A DNA stretch of 64,000 nucleotides from Sitta carolinensis (GCA_032173965.1 JAVUNC010000006.1:18574028-18638027), one strand, 5' to 3'; positions 23,140-35,552 are shown, counted from the first letter of the stretch. Numbers and translations are program-made. Notes: generated by a model not told the origin, from the letters alone.

Positions 23140-23735
23140 ATCTCAGGACCAGGGAATGGCTGGGGTTGGAGGGGACCTCAAATCCCACCCAGTGCCAGGG
23201 CAGGGACCCTCCCAGACTCCAACCCCAGTGTCCAACCTGACCTGGGACATTCCAGGGGCAGTCCCAGCTGCTCTGGCAATTCCAGCCCAGCCAGCAATTC
23301 CCCAAATCCCACCCATCCCTGCCCTGTGGCAGTGGGAGCCATTCCCTGGGTGCTGTCCCCCCATGCCTGGCCAATTGTGGTGCCCAGCTCTCCTGAGCCC
23401 CTCCAGGCCCTGCAGCTGGGCACCCCAAACCTTCCCCTCTCCAGGTGAGCATTCCCAGCAGAGCTGCTCCAGCCCCCTGGCCATCCCGGTGCCTCCTCTG
23501 GATCTCCCACAGCCCCAGCTCCCTCCTGTGCTGGGCTGGAGCCAGGATTCCAGGGGGGATCTCAGCTGAGGGGCACAATCCCATCCCTTCCCTGATGGGC
23601 TCAGCCAGGCTCGGGGGGCTCTGGGCTGGGGCAGGTCCAGCTCCCCCCCAGCACCCCCAAATCCTTTCCCAGGGCTGCTCCAGCCCGTCCTCCCAGCCTG
23701 GCTGGATCCCAGCTCCTGCCTTGTCCAACTCCACC
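23140..23735 (-). mobile_element. CR1 3' part, longer copy
   Basis: Starts 'aggaccagggaatggctggg', passes the CR1 3'-UTR blocks, then reaches upstream words such as 'cagctctcctgagcccctcc' and 'ccttcccctctccaggtgag', like the copies at 4,412 and 48,075. Right edge approximate. Confidence 0.75.
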
Positions 23736-23844
23736 AGATTCCCGTGGGTCCCCCAGCACTGGCCCAGGACCCCTGGACGTGTCCCTGCCCCTCAGCTCGG
23801 GGTCCCCCGGGGGTGCGCCCAGCCCTGTGCCCCTGCCCTGGGAG

Positions 23845-24235
23845 GAGGAAAGTGAGGGACCCCAAGGGACCCCAAGGGACCATGAGGGACCACGAGGGAC
23901 CAGGAGGGACCCCCGAGGGTCACCCCTGAGGAACTGTGAGGGACCACGTGGGACCCTGAGGAACCATAAGGGACCACTAAGAGACCCCAAAGGACACCTG
24001 AGGGACCCTGAGGGACACCAAGGGACCCTGAGGGTCACCCCTGAGGGACACCTGAGGGACCCCAAAGGACACCTGAGGGACCCTGAGGGACACCAAGGGA
24101 CCCCGAGGGTCACCCCTGAGGATCACCTGAGGGTCACCCCTGAGGGACCCTGAAGGACACCTGAGGGACCCTGAGGGACCCCCAAGGAACCCCTGAGGGA
24201 CCCCCAAGCTACCCTGAGGGACCCCAAGGGTCGCC
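23845..24235. repeat. 10-11-bp GGGACC-based minisatellite
   Basis: About 35 units of tgagggaccc, caagggaccc or ggacacc, with larger blocks such as 'gggtcacccctgaggg' repeated five times. Confidence 0.92.
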
Positions 24236-25377
24236 TTGGTCACTGGTGTCCAGCAGGACTGACCGGGGGCTCTGGCTGAGCCCCTCCAGCAGCCCCCCGG
24301 GGCTGAACTGAAACCTTTCCCAACAGCCCCCTCAGGGCCTGCGCAGGCTTCAGGACCAAAGAGCTCCATTTTTCAGCCATTCACTCCCTCCTTTAACCTG
24401 TGTCGTCCCATTGACACGGGGAATATTCCTCCCTCTGGATCCCAGAGCATCACCCTGGAGCTCATGCTGCTGAAACCTGTGCTGGGAGAGATCCACGGTG
24501 TGAGCACAAAGCAGCAAATTCCTGGGGACACCTGAAAAAACACTGCCAGCATTCACATCAGCTCGTCTGAGCTCTTCCCTCGCTGGTACCGATGGCAACA
24601 GAGCTGGGAAAACACGGAATTCCCGATTTTCACCATCTTGAGGAGCCAGCTTGAATGTGCTGCCACCAAATCGTGGCTCCTGCCATCAGCCTGCCTCGCT
24701 GGTTACAAATTGCGTTTGAAATTTCTGAGCTGTCGGAGCTGGCCGAGCCCTCAGAGCCCGGAATTGGGAATATTTTAACAAATAGAAGCTGTCAGATCTG
24801 TTCAAGGCGATGCTCAAACTCCTGCTGCTCCTTATCTGACAGAATTCAGGTCATTGCCAAGGAATGGGCAGAATAGATCGCAAGTCCCCAAATTCTCCAT
24901 TAATTCAGGACAAAAAAATAATCCATCTGAAAAGCCACACTGCTAATTACCCTGATTTAAAGAGCATTTCAATTACCTAATTGAGGCCCAGAAATAGTGT
25001 ACTCAATTTAGGTGGTCAGTCACAGTTCAGAAATAATGAATAGTAAATGATTAATACACAGCCCAGAAACACTCATAATCGGAAAATTACTCCTTTGAAT
25101 CAGCCAGGGGCTCGCTGGCACTGAGGGCACTTGCAATCAGTTCTGGGCCCTGGCTCAGCCTGCTCCTGGCATTGCTGCTCCAGGGACAGGCAGCCTTGCC
25201 CAGGCTTTTTCCCCAGACAGGCTCTGTCCCTCAGAAGGCACAGAGAGGGATTTTCCCTTTGCCCTGAGCTGTGTGTTTGGGGTGTTTTCTAATGCAGAGA
25301 GGGAATTCATCCTGGGGGAGCCAAACTTCTCGTGGTGTTTACACAACGGGTCAGTCCTGGGCTGGGGGGGCAGTGCA
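24236..25377. other. unassigned; AT-rich 24,880-25,100
   Basis: No gene. The AT-rich part holds CTAATTACC, AATTACCTAATTGAGG and similar homeobox-like words in otherwise single-copy DNA. It is a candidate conserved element and unproven. Confidence 0.35.
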
Positions 25378-25965
25378 GGGGGGTGGGGCTGGGGGGGCAC
25401 ATCCAGGGGATGGGGGGACAAATCCAGGGGAATCCAAACACATCCAGGGGAATCCAAACCCATCCAGGGGATGGGGGGCACATCCAGGGGATGGGGGGGG
25501 CAAATACAGGGGAATCCAAACACATTCAGGGGATGGGGGGCACATCCAGGGGATGGGGGGGGGCAAATACAGGGGAATCCAAACACATTCAGGGATGGGG
25601 GGGCAAATACAGGGGAATCCAAACACATCCAGGGGATGGGGGGCACATCCAGGGGATGGGGGGGCAAATCCAGGGGAATCCAAACACATCCAGGGGATGG
25701 GGGCACATCCAGGGATGGGGGGGCAAATCCAGGGAATCCAAACACATCCAGGGAATCTAAACACATCCAGGGGAATCCAAACACATCCAGGGGCATCTAA
25801 ACACATCCAGGGGAATCCAAACACATCCAGGGGCATCTAAACACTTCCAGGGGAATCCAAACACATCCAGGAATGGGGGGCAAATCCAGGGCATCCAAAC
25901 ACACCCAGGATGACCAAACACACCCAGGAGTGTCCAAACACATCCAGAAACATCCAAACACACCC
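25378..25965. repeat. 20-22-bp G-rich minisatellite
   Basis: Units of acatccaggggaatccaaac mix with acatccaggggatggggggc. G runs of four to nine recur on the + strand to about 25,740. The right end changes to cccaggatgaccaaacacac and decays. Confidence 0.93.
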
Positions 25966-26415
25966 AGGGCTGCCAGGGAGAGAGAGGGAACGGCCTCAGG
26001 CTGGGCCAGGGCAGCTCAGGGGCACAGCAGCAGGAATTCCCCATGGGAAGGGGCTCAGGAACTGGAATGTCCAGGGAGGGATGCAGTGCCCATCCCCGGA
26101 GGCGCCCAAGGATGCCATCTGTTAGTAATTAATAATTAGCAGATAATAACCAAGCTAATGTGTAGTTAATGTTAGCAATAAACGTTCATAACTAAAGCAC
26201 AAAATTAAGGCAAAGAAAGGAGTTTAAATTCTTCTGCAAAGGGCTTAATCCAGTGAAAAGTCACCTCCAGATCAGGCAAAATATATTCAAGGTTTTTTCT
26301 ACAACTCCTGACCCTTCCCCGAGGGAAAGGAGAATGAAGGAAAATTTTACAGCAGAGATGTTCCATTTCAACTACTGCAAAAAAATAAAAATAATAAAAA
26401 AAATATATATATATA
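25966..26415. other. unassigned
   Basis: No gene. 26,120-26,240 is AT-rich (TTAGTAATTAATAATTAGC). It ends in an A/TA-rich run next to the CR1. Confidence 0.4.
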
Positions 26416-26583
26416 TCACAGAATCCCAGAATGGTTTAGGTTGAAAGGGACCTTAAAACTCATCTTGTTCTGCCATGGGCAGGGACCCCTCCCACCATCC
26501 CAGGCTGCTCCCAGCCCCAGTGTCCAGCCTGGCCTTGGGCACTGCCAGGGATCTAGGGGCAGCCTCAGCTGCTCTGGGCAATT
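26416..26583 (-). mobile_element. CR1 3' end with intact terminus
   Basis: The + strand starts 'tcacagaatcccagaatggt', the reverse complement of a well-preserved CR1 terminus, followed by 'ggttgaaagggaccttaaaa' and the standard 3'-UTR. It stops abruptly after 'cagctgctctgggcaatt', so it is strongly 5'-truncated. Confidence 0.93.
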
Positions 26584-27184
26584 ATTCCGAAGCTAAAAAA
26601 AAAAAAAAATAAAATATTCTTCTGAAAAATTACATATAAAATATGTAAAATAACCTTATTTTGTGATAAATAAAGGTATTTTTTACAGCTCTGAAAATCA
26701 TGCTAAAATTATTCCAAAACTGCATTTTAGATCAGGACAAGGCGAATTCCCCTCGGAGGCAGGAATGTGAGAGATCCCCCCAGGAGCAGGGCACTCTGGA
26801 TGCAGCGAGAGCTCCTGGGAGGTGCAGCTGCTCCGAGCTCCCAGCCAGAGCTCAGATAACCAGGTACTGTTCTTATCTGCCTGTATTTGCCTTTCCTTCC
26901 CAATCCGTATAAATTATTTGCCATAGCAACCCCCCGTGCTAATAAGTTGTACTATTTAATTACATGTTGCACGGAATTATTCCCATTTGTCAGTTTTCGT
27001 GTTCCCGCGTCAGAAATTCTGTTCCGACAAGTCCTGCCTTCCAGAAACGGCGTTTCTTTCCCGTGTTTTCCCTAATTACCCGCCTCGTTCGTGGTCACAG
27101 ATTGCTGCTGCCCTGCTGGCAGGAGGAGCCGGAGCTCCTGGGAGTGCGGGGACACCGGGACAGGAGGGGAAAGGAGGGATTTAT
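26584..27184. other. unassigned; AT-rich
   Basis: A run and AT-rich sequence at 26,590-26,720. 26,890-27,070 is non-repetitive and AT-rich. No gene seen. Confidence 0.4.
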
Positions 27185-27412
27185 TGGAAAGCCAGAGGGC
27201 AGGGCTGGGTGGGATGCTGGGGATTGGGAATTCCTGGCTGGGCTGGAATTGCCAGAGCAGCTGGGGCTGCCCCTGCATCCCTGGAATGTCCCAGGCCAGG
27301 TTGGACACTGGGGTTGGACACCCTGGGATGGTGGGAGGGGTCCCTGCCCATCCAGGGGTGGGATGGGTGGAATTTGGGGTCCCTTCCAGCCCAACCCAGG
27401 CTGGGACATCTG
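27185..27412 (+). mobile_element. CR1 3' end fragment
   Basis: CR1 sense: 'gggaattcctggctgggctg', 'agcagctggggctgcccctg', 'ccaggccaggttggacactg', 'tggtgggaggggtccctgcc', ending 'cccttccagcccaacccagg'. Confidence 0.9.
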
Positions 27413-27654
27413 CAGGATGGGGAGCAGGAGCCAGGGCTGCATCCAGAGCTGCTCCTGCCCACCCTGTCCCCCCCGGCCACCCCCGGCTGCCCAGCAGCCA
27501 CGCTCGGGCTCTGGTGACACCGGCTTGAGACTTCAGGGAGGAATTTTAATAAAAACTCGCCTGGCTGTTATTCCACTGCCAGCTCAGCCTTGAATTAAAC
27601 ATCAGGCAGAGGAGCTCTGCTGACAGAACTCCCTGTGGAGCCCCCTGAGCCTGG

Positions 27655-27952
27655 GGGGAGAGATTGGGAGGTGGGGGAGAGTTTGGTGAGGTGGGGGAGA
27701 GTTTGGTGAGGTGGGGGAGAGTTTGGTGAGGTGGGAGAGTTTGGTGTCTGGGGGAAGGGTCTGGTGTTCTGGGGAAGTTTGGTGTGCTGGGGCAGTCTGG
27801 TGTGGAAGGGTTTGGTGTCTTAGGGGCAGTCTGGTGTGGAAGGGTTTGGTGTGGAAGGGTTTGGTGTGCTGGGGCAGTCTGGTGTGGAAGGGTTTGGTGT
27901 GGAAGGGTCTGGTGTGCTGGGGCAGTCTGGTGTGGAAGGGTTTGGTGTCATT
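27655..27952. repeat. GTGTGG/GTTTGGTG minisatellite
   Basis: Left part: three units of 'gaggtgggggagagtttggt'. Right part: units built from 'gtgtggaagggtttg' and 'tgctggggcagtct'. G-rich on the + strand. Confidence 0.9.
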
Positions 27953-28099
27953 TTGCCCGAGGCTCCTTTGCAGCTCTCACTCAGCCCCACCCAGGACAGG
28001 ACCAAGGTGCTGCAGAATTCTGTGAATTTTGGGTCAAACAGTGCTCTCCAGGCACAGCAAACACCACGGGCTGGGTGCTCCTGGGAGAAGGGGTGAGAC

Positions 28100-28222
28100 A
28101 GATGGAAACTCCGTGGTCTGGCTGGGAAGGGGCCGCAATCCCATCCCACCCCTTCCACCACCCCAGGGTGCTCCAGCCCTGCCCAGACTGGCCTGGGACA
28201 CTGCCAGGGGTGGGGAAGTCCT
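28100..28222 (-). mobile_element. CR1 3' fragment, diverged
   Basis: Recognisable words 'ccaccaccccagggtgctcc', 'agactggcctgggacactgc'; the terminus is mostly lost. Confidence 0.5.
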
Positions 28223-28606
28223 TGGGAAGGCTCTGGTAATTAGTAAGAAGAGCAGAGGCTGCAGGCAGCACAGCACATTGACGTGTTAAGGTGAGAGTGG
28301 GGAAAGGTGCTGACAGCTATTACTGAATCAGGGAAAAAAATCCTCTCCGCGACGTGAAGGTTTATTAACATTTTTCATTAGACTTAAAAGGCTCTCTGCT
28401 CTCACAGATCAGAATGGAATTGATGAGAGGGGACAGCTTCATTAAATCAAAAGTTGGCTTTTGAAAACTTCATACAGTGGGGTTTGCTGGAGAGAGTTTT
28501 CAGCCTGGCACCTGCCTGGGCTGCAGCTCCCCCAGGATGGATTTTCCTGGCACGGGGTGACCCCTCAGGGCAGCGCTCCCAGGAGAGGCAGCGTCAGCAG
28601 AACGGC
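28223..28606. other. unassigned
   Basis: No gene; AT-rich at 28,320-28,480. Confidence 0.4.
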
Positions 28607-29010
28607 CCTGCAGGGTCCTTCCTGCGAGTGCTGCTGAACAGCATCTCCTGACCCCAAAATCCCAGCGGAGCCTGCAGCAGAGCCTCCTGCTGGGATCCCT
28701 CCTGCGGGTGGTGCTGAACAGCGTTCCCTGATCCTGGGGTATCCCCGCAGCCAGGTTCTCCTGCTGGGATCCTTCCTGTGGGTGATGTTTAACAGCATCC
28801 CCCATTCCCTGATGCCAGAAAATCCTGGAGGATCCCGGAGGACCCTGCAGCAGAGGCTCCTGCTGGGATCCTTCCTGTGGGGTGATGCTGAACAGCATCC
28901 TTCATTCCCTGATCCCAGAGGATCCTGGAAGATCCCAGAGGATCCCAGAAGATCCTGGAGGATCCCAGAGGATCCCAAAAGATCCCGGACGATCCCAGAG
29001 ATCCCTGCAG
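28607..29010. repeat. 80-110-bp tandem repeat, 4 units, then 13-bp units
   Basis: Units share 'ctgctgggatccttcctg', 'tgctgaacagcatcc' and 'ccctgatcc', at about 28,610, 28,687, 28,765 and 28,857. From 28,915 the array becomes short gaggatcccaga units. Confidence 0.85.
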
Positions 29011-29237
29011 CAGAGGCTCTTCCCCTCAGGGACACTCGGAGCTCCGGGTGTTCCCTGTGCAGCCCCACGCCTGGGGGGGCCGGCAGAGCCCCCGGGGCAG
29101 CCCAGCCCAGCAGGACCCCCAATCGTGGTCCTGACTCTGCCCGGGGACTCCACCAGCCCTGCCCCAGCAGGACCCCAAACCCTGGTACCACCTCTGCCCG
29201 GGGGCTCCACCAGCCCTGGCTCTGTGGGGACATGGGA

Positions 29238-29845
29238 GCCCTGAGCACCCTGGGCACCCTGAGCATCCCGAGCAACTTGAGCATCCTCAGCACCCTCAGC
29301 ACCCTCAGCGTTCTCGGCACCCTGAGCACCCTGAGCAACCTGAATACCCTGAGCACCCTGAGCATCCTCAGCATCCTCAGCACCCTCAGCATTCTTGGCA
29401 CCCTGAGCACCCTGAGCACCCTGAGCATCCCGAGCAACCTGAGCAATCTGAGCATCCTCAGCATCCTCAGCACCCTGAACACCCTGAGCACCCCCAGCAT
29501 CCTGAGCACCCCCGGCACCCTGAGCACCCCCAGCACCCTGAGCACCCCCAGCACCCTCCAGCACCCTCAGCACCCTCAGCACCCTGCGCACCCCCAGCAC
29601 CCTGAGCACCCCCAGCACCCTCAGCACCCTCAGCACCCTGCGCACCCCCAGCACCCTGAGCACCCCAACACCCTGCGCACACCCCAGCACCCTGAGCACC
29701 CCCAGCACCCTGAGCACCCCCAGCACCCTGCGCACCCCCAGCACCCTGAGCACCCCCAGCACCCCCAGCACCCCCAACACCCTCAGCACCCTCAGCACCC
29801 TGCGCACCCCCAGCACCCTGTGTACCCCCAGCACCCTCCTCCTGC
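29238..29845. repeat. 9-bp AGCACCCTG minisatellite, about 65 units
   Basis: Left third: caccctgag and catcctcag forms. Right two thirds: caccctgagcacccccag blocks plus a 'caccctgcgcacccccag' variant recurring seven times. The minus strand is G-rich. A + frame of 435 codons crosses it but is pure repeat. Just before it, 29,095-29,215 holds two 60-bp units ending 'actccaccagccctg'. Confidence 0.95.
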
Positions 29846-30452
29846 TGCGGGAGCCAGGGGTGCCGGGGAGGAGCCGAGCCTGGGATCAGGGGCAGAGGTG
29901 AGGGTGTCCCCTCCTCCCGGATCGTGCGGGGACAGCTGGCACTGGGATGGTGGCAGCAGATCCGGGCTCGCTCCCAGTCCAGGATTCATTTTAAACAGCA
30001 GGGAAATTCTTATCGAAATAATCCGAATGTCAGGTTTCTCAAAAATTGGGAGTTTTGTTTTACCTGTAAAGGCAGTGACAGGAGTGTGACACCAGAGCAC
30101 AGTTAATGCCACACAAACCACTCTTTGTCTTCAGTCTGTGGCCTGGCATTCCACTGGCTGTCCTTAAATAAAACTGATTTATCTGTTTTCAGAGGTGATA
30201 AATTGCAGAATATTAAGATAATGGTGTAGCATTCGTTACTACTCAGCTGTTTATTACCAAAATTTAAATGTAATTTAATTTCAAGTAGAAAATAATGATC
30301 ATTACTGGGACAAGCAAAGACAACTCATTACTCATCTCCATCAGCATTTTATTTAACAGAACTGAGACAACAAAAAAGAAAGATTTAGTAAATGTATTTT
30401 GAATAAATTAAATGTTAAGGGTTGATCATAAAATAAAATAGAGTGGAGCCCT
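29846..30452. other. unassigned; AT-rich
   Basis: No gene. 30,170-30,440 is AT-rich and single-copy-looking. Confidence 0.4.
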
Positions 30453-30614
30453 AGCACAGGTGCCCAGAGCAGCTGGGGCTGCCCCTGGATCCCTGGAATG
30501 TCCCAGGCCAGGCTGGACACTGGGGTGGGACACCCTGGGATGGTGGGAGGGGTCCCTGCCAGGGCACTGGAGGGGATTTGAGGTCCCTCCCAACCCAGTC
30601 TATGATTCTGCAAC
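30453..30614 (+). mobile_element. CR1 3' end with terminus
   Basis: From 'gtgcccagagcagctggggc' to 'ggtccctcccaacccagtct' and an 'atgattctg' terminal word, the CR1 end. Confidence 0.92.
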
Positions 30615-30865
30615 ATATTGAAGCTTTTAGAAAAATAAAATTGCCTGAATTTATCTTCACTGCTCAGAGTTTCAGTCAAAGTGATTTTTTTTTTTTTTTT
30701 GCATTTTAAAGCACATTTCTTGCAAAAAGTTGTATTTAAATATATCACAACTTTTTGAATCGATTTAGCCAATCTAGAAATTCTCTGCTTGAATTATTGC
30801 CAGAGAGAAGCCTCAGCTGCTGCCCCCCTGCCGCTCCTGCCAGGGGGAACTGCCCCAGGCTGTCT

Positions 30866-31090
30866 CTGGGAATCCCAGACTGGTTTGGGTTAAATCCCAC
30901 CCAGGGTCCCCCTGGATGGGCAGGGACCCCTCCACTGCCCCAGGGTGTCCAAGCCCAGTGTCCAACCTGGGACATTCCAGGGATCCAGGGGCAGCCCCAG
31001 CTGCTCTGGCAATCCCAGCCCAGCCAGGAATTCCCCATTCCCAATCTCCCACTCCTCCCTGCCCCGGGCAGTGGGATCCCTGCCCTGTGT
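30866..31090 (-). mobile_element. CR1 3' fragment
   Basis: Reverse complement: 'gggaatcccagactggtttg', 'ggatgggcagggacccctcc', 'ggatccaggggcagccccag', 'cccagccaggaattccccat'. It faces the copy at 30,453, giving an inverted pair 250 bp apart. Confidence 0.88.
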
Positions 31091-32117
31091 GCCCTCCCCC
31101 AGCCCTGTCCCGTGTCCCCAGCAGTGCAGGAATGTTTTATCTCCTCCTTATCCCCTCCAGCAGGCTGCAGCGCTGTGACCAAGGCTCCCCACAGCCAGCA
31201 GTTCATTTTTCTTCATCAGTTTGTCCTTGCAGAATTCCCCCTGCCCGGCCCTGGGGCACCCCCAGCCCAGGGCACCCCGAGCTGGGGCTGTTCCAGCGCT
31301 GAGGAGGATGAGGATGCAGAACTGCTCCTCCTTAACCTTGCAGCCCTTCCCTGCTGTCCTGACCTACATTGCAGCCCCCTCTGCTCTCCTCTCCCTGCTG
31401 CAGAAGCAGTTTATTTGGGGAATGTATAAAAAGCCCTGAAAATGCAGTCCACGACGATATTTCAGGCTGATGGTTTGCACTTTACAGGAGCCTTTAATCT
31501 TCCTTGGGATAAAGCAAAAACCTAAATTACCAGCTGGGAAGTGCTGGGTGCTGGGCTCAGCTCGGGCCAGCTCTGGGCTTGCAGCCAGGGCTTTATTTGC
31601 AGGACAGAATGAAGTCCCCCAAAAATTCACCCTTTATTTTTCCTCCCAAATCTCCCTGCCCATTGTCTTACAGGCTCAACTTGCAAACATTTAAAATTCT
31701 CATTAATATTGGCAAGAAAAAACTTCATGACTTCTTGCTCTTGGTACAAGTGAAGAATAATTCTTAAAATCACACTGTTATAAATGATCCTATTATTGCT
31801 CCAATCCTGGAGAATCTTCCCAGGGTAAAGCTCATTTCAAAGCAGAGGCTCACAATTTTAGGATTGTAAATATTGAACAGCACAGTTTGCACTGAGCATC
31901 CACTCTGTGCAACTGCAGCTGGTGGCACCACGCTCCCACTCCCACCTGTGTTATTAGAATGAAATTTTATAGAAACAGAACTTTTAATTGGCCAAGGTTT
32001 CATCCAAAGGTATGGGGGTCTCTCTATTGGAATGGCAGGCATATTTTGCCTCTGAGTTTTGTAATGCACCTCTGTTCTTGCTGAGAAACCCTCAGAACTT
32101 CTTACTTAAGCTGAAGG
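31091..32117. other. unassigned
   Basis: No gene. 31,600-31,880 is AT-rich and non-repetitive. Confidence 0.4.
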
Positions 32118-32330
32118 AGGGGGGATTTAATGGGATATTGGGAATTAGGAATTCCTGGCTGGGAGGGTGGGGAGGGCTGGGCTGGAATTCCCAGAGCAGC
32201 TGTGGCTGCCCCTGGATCCCTGGAATATCCCAGAACAGGCTGGACACTGGGGCTGGAGCAGCCTGGGACAGAGGGAGATGTCCTTGCCATGGGAGGGGTG
32301 GCACTGGGGGGGTTTAAAACTCAGTTTGAC
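32118..32330 (+). mobile_element. CR1 3' end fragment
   Basis: CR1 sense: 'ggaattcctggctgggaggg', 'cccagagcagctgtggctgc', 'ggcactgggggggtttaaaa'. Confidence 0.9.
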
Positions 32331-32518
32331 AGTCAGCAAAATCAGTAATTCCTACAAAAACTGCTTGGGCACTGCGTGCACAGCACACAGAGCAAGCTCT
32401 GGTTATGCAGAGGTTTTTGGGCAGCACTATCCTGAATTCTGGGGACTTTGACACTGCAAAGTTCAAGCCCCAGTGCCTGTGTGCTGTTTGCACTGCTCCC
32501 CCTCCCTGCTGTGGCTGG

Positions 32519-32885
32519 CAGGGGATGCCCTGGCTGCCCAGGGTTGGTGTGGCAGGGCAGGGGGATGCCCTGGGTTGGTGTGAGCTCCAGGGATGCCCTG
32601 GCTCCCCAGGGTTGGTGTGAGCTCCAGGAGGATGCTCAGGGTTGGTGTGTGTTCCAGGGGGATGCCCTGGCTCCCCAGGGTTGCTGTGAGCTCCAGGGGG
32701 ATCCCCTGGCTCTCCAGGGTTGCTGTGTGTTCCAGGGGATGCCCAGGGTTGGTGTGAGCTCCAGGGGGATCCCCTGGCTCTCCAGGGTTGGTGTGTGTTC
32801 CAGGGGATCCCCTGGCTCTCCAGGGTTGCTGTGAGCTCCAGGGGATCTCCTGGCTCCCCGGGGTCGCTGTGAGCTGGCAGCTCCC
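32519..32885. repeat. 40-60-bp minisatellite, about 9 units
   Basis: Units built from 'ggatgccctggctccccagg', 'gttggtgtgagctccaggg' and the alternative 'gttgctgtgtgttccagggg'. Two unit lengths alternate. Confidence 0.9.
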
Positions 32886-33364
32886 TCTGAGTGCCCTGCC
32901 CAGGGATCAGCTGCTCCCGGGAAACTTCCCCTGCTCTGAGGGATGGAGCTGCTCTTCTGCTCAGAGCTGAGCAGGAAACCTGACAGAAATTCCTCAAGAG
33001 AGTGAGAGAAGGCCGTGAGCTCAGAGTGGCTTGGCAAAGTTTGGGCTCCAGCTCAGCCCCGGGGCGAGGGGGAGCAGCTCCTGCACATCAGGGCAGCCGA
33101 GCCCAGCCCAGCCTGGCAGCCCCTTCCAAGGGCTGGGACACTGCCCCAGCAATCCCTGGGGATGGGATCTGGGCCAGCAGCCCTGGGCTCTGCCTGCCCA
33201 CAGCCCCACCTGCACAGCCCCAGGGTCAGGGGCCAGTGTCCTGTGCCATGCCAGAGCCCTGCTCTCCTCTGCTCTGTCTGCTGCTGAGTAAGGGAACGAT
33301 CACAGACCTCCAAGATCATCAAGCCCCACCATTTAATAGGTATTTTATAGATTTTGTTTAATGG
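32886..33364. other. unassigned
   Basis: GC-rich; no gene or family recognised. Confidence 0.4.
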
Positions 33365-33600
33365 GTAATTGATCAACTTGAGTGGCCATGTCTGGAGTTC
33401 TCAGTGCAGGGAGGACATGGAGCTGCTGGAGAGAGTTCAGAAGAGACCACAGAGATACTCCAGGGAGCATCCCTCTGCTCTGAAGCCAGGCTGGGAGAGC
33501 TGGGAATGTTCCCTGGAGAGGAGGAGGCTCCAGGGAGAGCTCAGAGCCCCTGGCAGGGCCTGGAGGGGCTCCAGGAGAGCTAGGGACAAGGACATGTTCC
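33365..33600 (+). mobile_element. CR1 internal fragment upstream of the 3' end
   Basis: 'gaggacatggagctgctgga', 'gagttcagaagagaccacag' and 'agagctgggaatgttccctg' are the region at the end of the CR1 reverse-transcriptase frame and start of its 3'-UTR. The true terminus is missing, so this is an internal piece, unlike most copies here. Confidence 0.85.
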
Positions 33601-34387
33601 ATTCCCAGCAAAGTGCTGGGAAGGCAGTGAACTCCCCAAAGGTCAATTTTAGCAGGGATTGTGCTCAGCCCTTGGGAATTCCTCCCTGTAGGGCCGGGTA
33701 CAGGCTGGGTAAAGCCTGGCCAGGTCCTTCCAGGCAGTGCCAGTGGGGAGTGCACAGGAGGGCTCGGGGTGCCCTGTGCCCATCCCGGGGCAGGCGGTGG
33801 AGAGAGCAGGACTGTCCTGTGCTGAGACACAGCTGCTCCAGGGGAGGGCAGGAATATCCGAGAAACTGGGGACACAAAGTGGGATAAATAAATCCAGCAG
33901 TGCTGAAACAAGGGAGGCAAGGAAAATGGGGAGGAGCACAAGCCAGTCCTTGTGCAGGGATGGCTTCACAGCCCCTGCCCTGCTCGGGGACAGACCCCCG
34001 GCAGGAACCTTTGCTCTGGGGCTGCAGAGCCCCCTGGGGGGCCCGAGTGTCCCCGGCAGGGATGAAGGGGACACTCGGCTTGTGGGGGTTGCATCACCTC
34101 TGCTGCTGCTGGCTCTGCACAGGGGAGCGTGTGGAAACCATTCCCAAGGGGACTTGGCACAGTTATGGACACTCAGCCACGAGGCTGCACCCCGTTTCCA
34201 GGGGCTGAAGGTGCACCTGAGCTCCTGAGCACCCCTCTGCCTCTCCCGGGACTGAAAGCAGCGTGAGAGGACTCACTGTGCTGGGAGTGCTGAGGAAAGC
34301 CTCCATTTTATTATTTTATCATGGGTAACCTTGCCACACTGGCAAGAACAGCCCCTCAGAAGTTCTCTGAAGACATTTCCTGTGCTC
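33601..34387. other. unassigned
   Basis: GC-rich; no gene recognised. Confidence 0.4.
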
Positions 34388-34662
34388 CTCTCTCCCTCTC
34401 TCCATCTCCCTCTCCTCTCCATCTCCCTCTCCTCACCATCCTCTCCTCCTTCCCTCCCTCTCCTCTCCTCTCCTTCCTCTCCTCTCCTCTCCTCTCCTCT
34501 CCTCTCTCCTCTCCCTCTCTCCTCTCCTCTCCTCTCCTCTCCTCTCCTCTCCTCTCCTCTCCTCTCCTCTCCTCTCCTCTCCTCTCCTCTCCTCTCCTCT
34601 CCTCTCCTCTCCTCTCCTCCCCTCTCCTCTCTCTCCTCTCCTCTCCTCTCCTCTCCTCGCAG
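34388..34662. repeat. CT-rich pentanucleotide tract, (CTCTC)n
   Basis: About 275 bases almost free of A and G on the + strand; the right 150 bases are near-perfect CTCTC units. The left 100 bases carry ccatctccc variants. Pure purine-pyrimidine strand asymmetry is the notable property. Confidence 0.95.
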
Positions 34663-35552
34663 CTCCAGAGCTTTGTTTAAGAATTGCCATTTAGAATTTA
34701 CTAAAAAGCACCAACAGTGCCGAGGCTGCAATCCCTACCATGTAATTAGGAGTTAAACTCAACTCCCCACAGCAGCCAAGCACCGAGAAAACCCAGCCCT
34801 GTGGATATGTTAGGTATTTTAATTCCCTTTTTTATCCCAGCCTAAATGACTGTGTTCTATTACCAAAGGAATATTGAGACAGAAAGTAAATGCAGAGGGA
34901 CACTCCTGAGTAGGCAGCTGTTCAGGAAAACAGTTTAATAAAAATAGCTACTGTGCTGCCTGGAAATCCTCCAGAGTCGGGCTGGAAAGCTTCTCCTGCA
35001 CTTGATTTAAGGAAAAAGGCACAGCTCCCACCCACCTGCTCTTCCAGGACCACTTTTCTCTTTGCTCTCCCACTCTTCCATGACCTCAATATTCCGGTTG
35101 TCTTCCACTCGCAAGGAGATTAAATGGCAGAAAGATCTTCAAAGAAGTTTAATACAAATCAAATGCATTTTCAGCTGATGCATAATAAAATCGCTGCTGT
35201 CAGATGGTGCAGATAGAGGGATTCAAAAGTAATTTGGGGATATTTGTGCAAGGCCACCAGCATTAAATCCAACAGCAGAGAAATCCCTACACAGGAACTG
35301 CTGGAAGCTGGGGATAACAGCCAGGGGAGGCTCCACCCTGTTCAAACACCACTTCTCGTGTTTCAGTCACCTGCTGCCGACCAGCCACTGGCCTCAGAGA
35401 AGCCTTTGATCGGAAATAACGGAGCATTCATTTTATTTCAATAGGGAATAGTGGTTTTAATTGAGAAAACCTCCAGCAGCGTCCAGGTCACCAAGAGAAT
35501 CCATGGCCTGAGGGCTTAGCACAAGACCTTTGGGTTTGGAAACACCTGAGCA
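34663..35552. other. unassigned; AT-rich
   Basis: No gene. 34,790-35,240 is AT-rich single-copy-looking sequence. Confidence 0.4.

Noticed and set aside
28782..30089. 435-codon + frame rich in Ser-Thr-Leu and His-Pro
   Set aside because: Translation of the 9-bp array; frame and composition are explained by the repeat.
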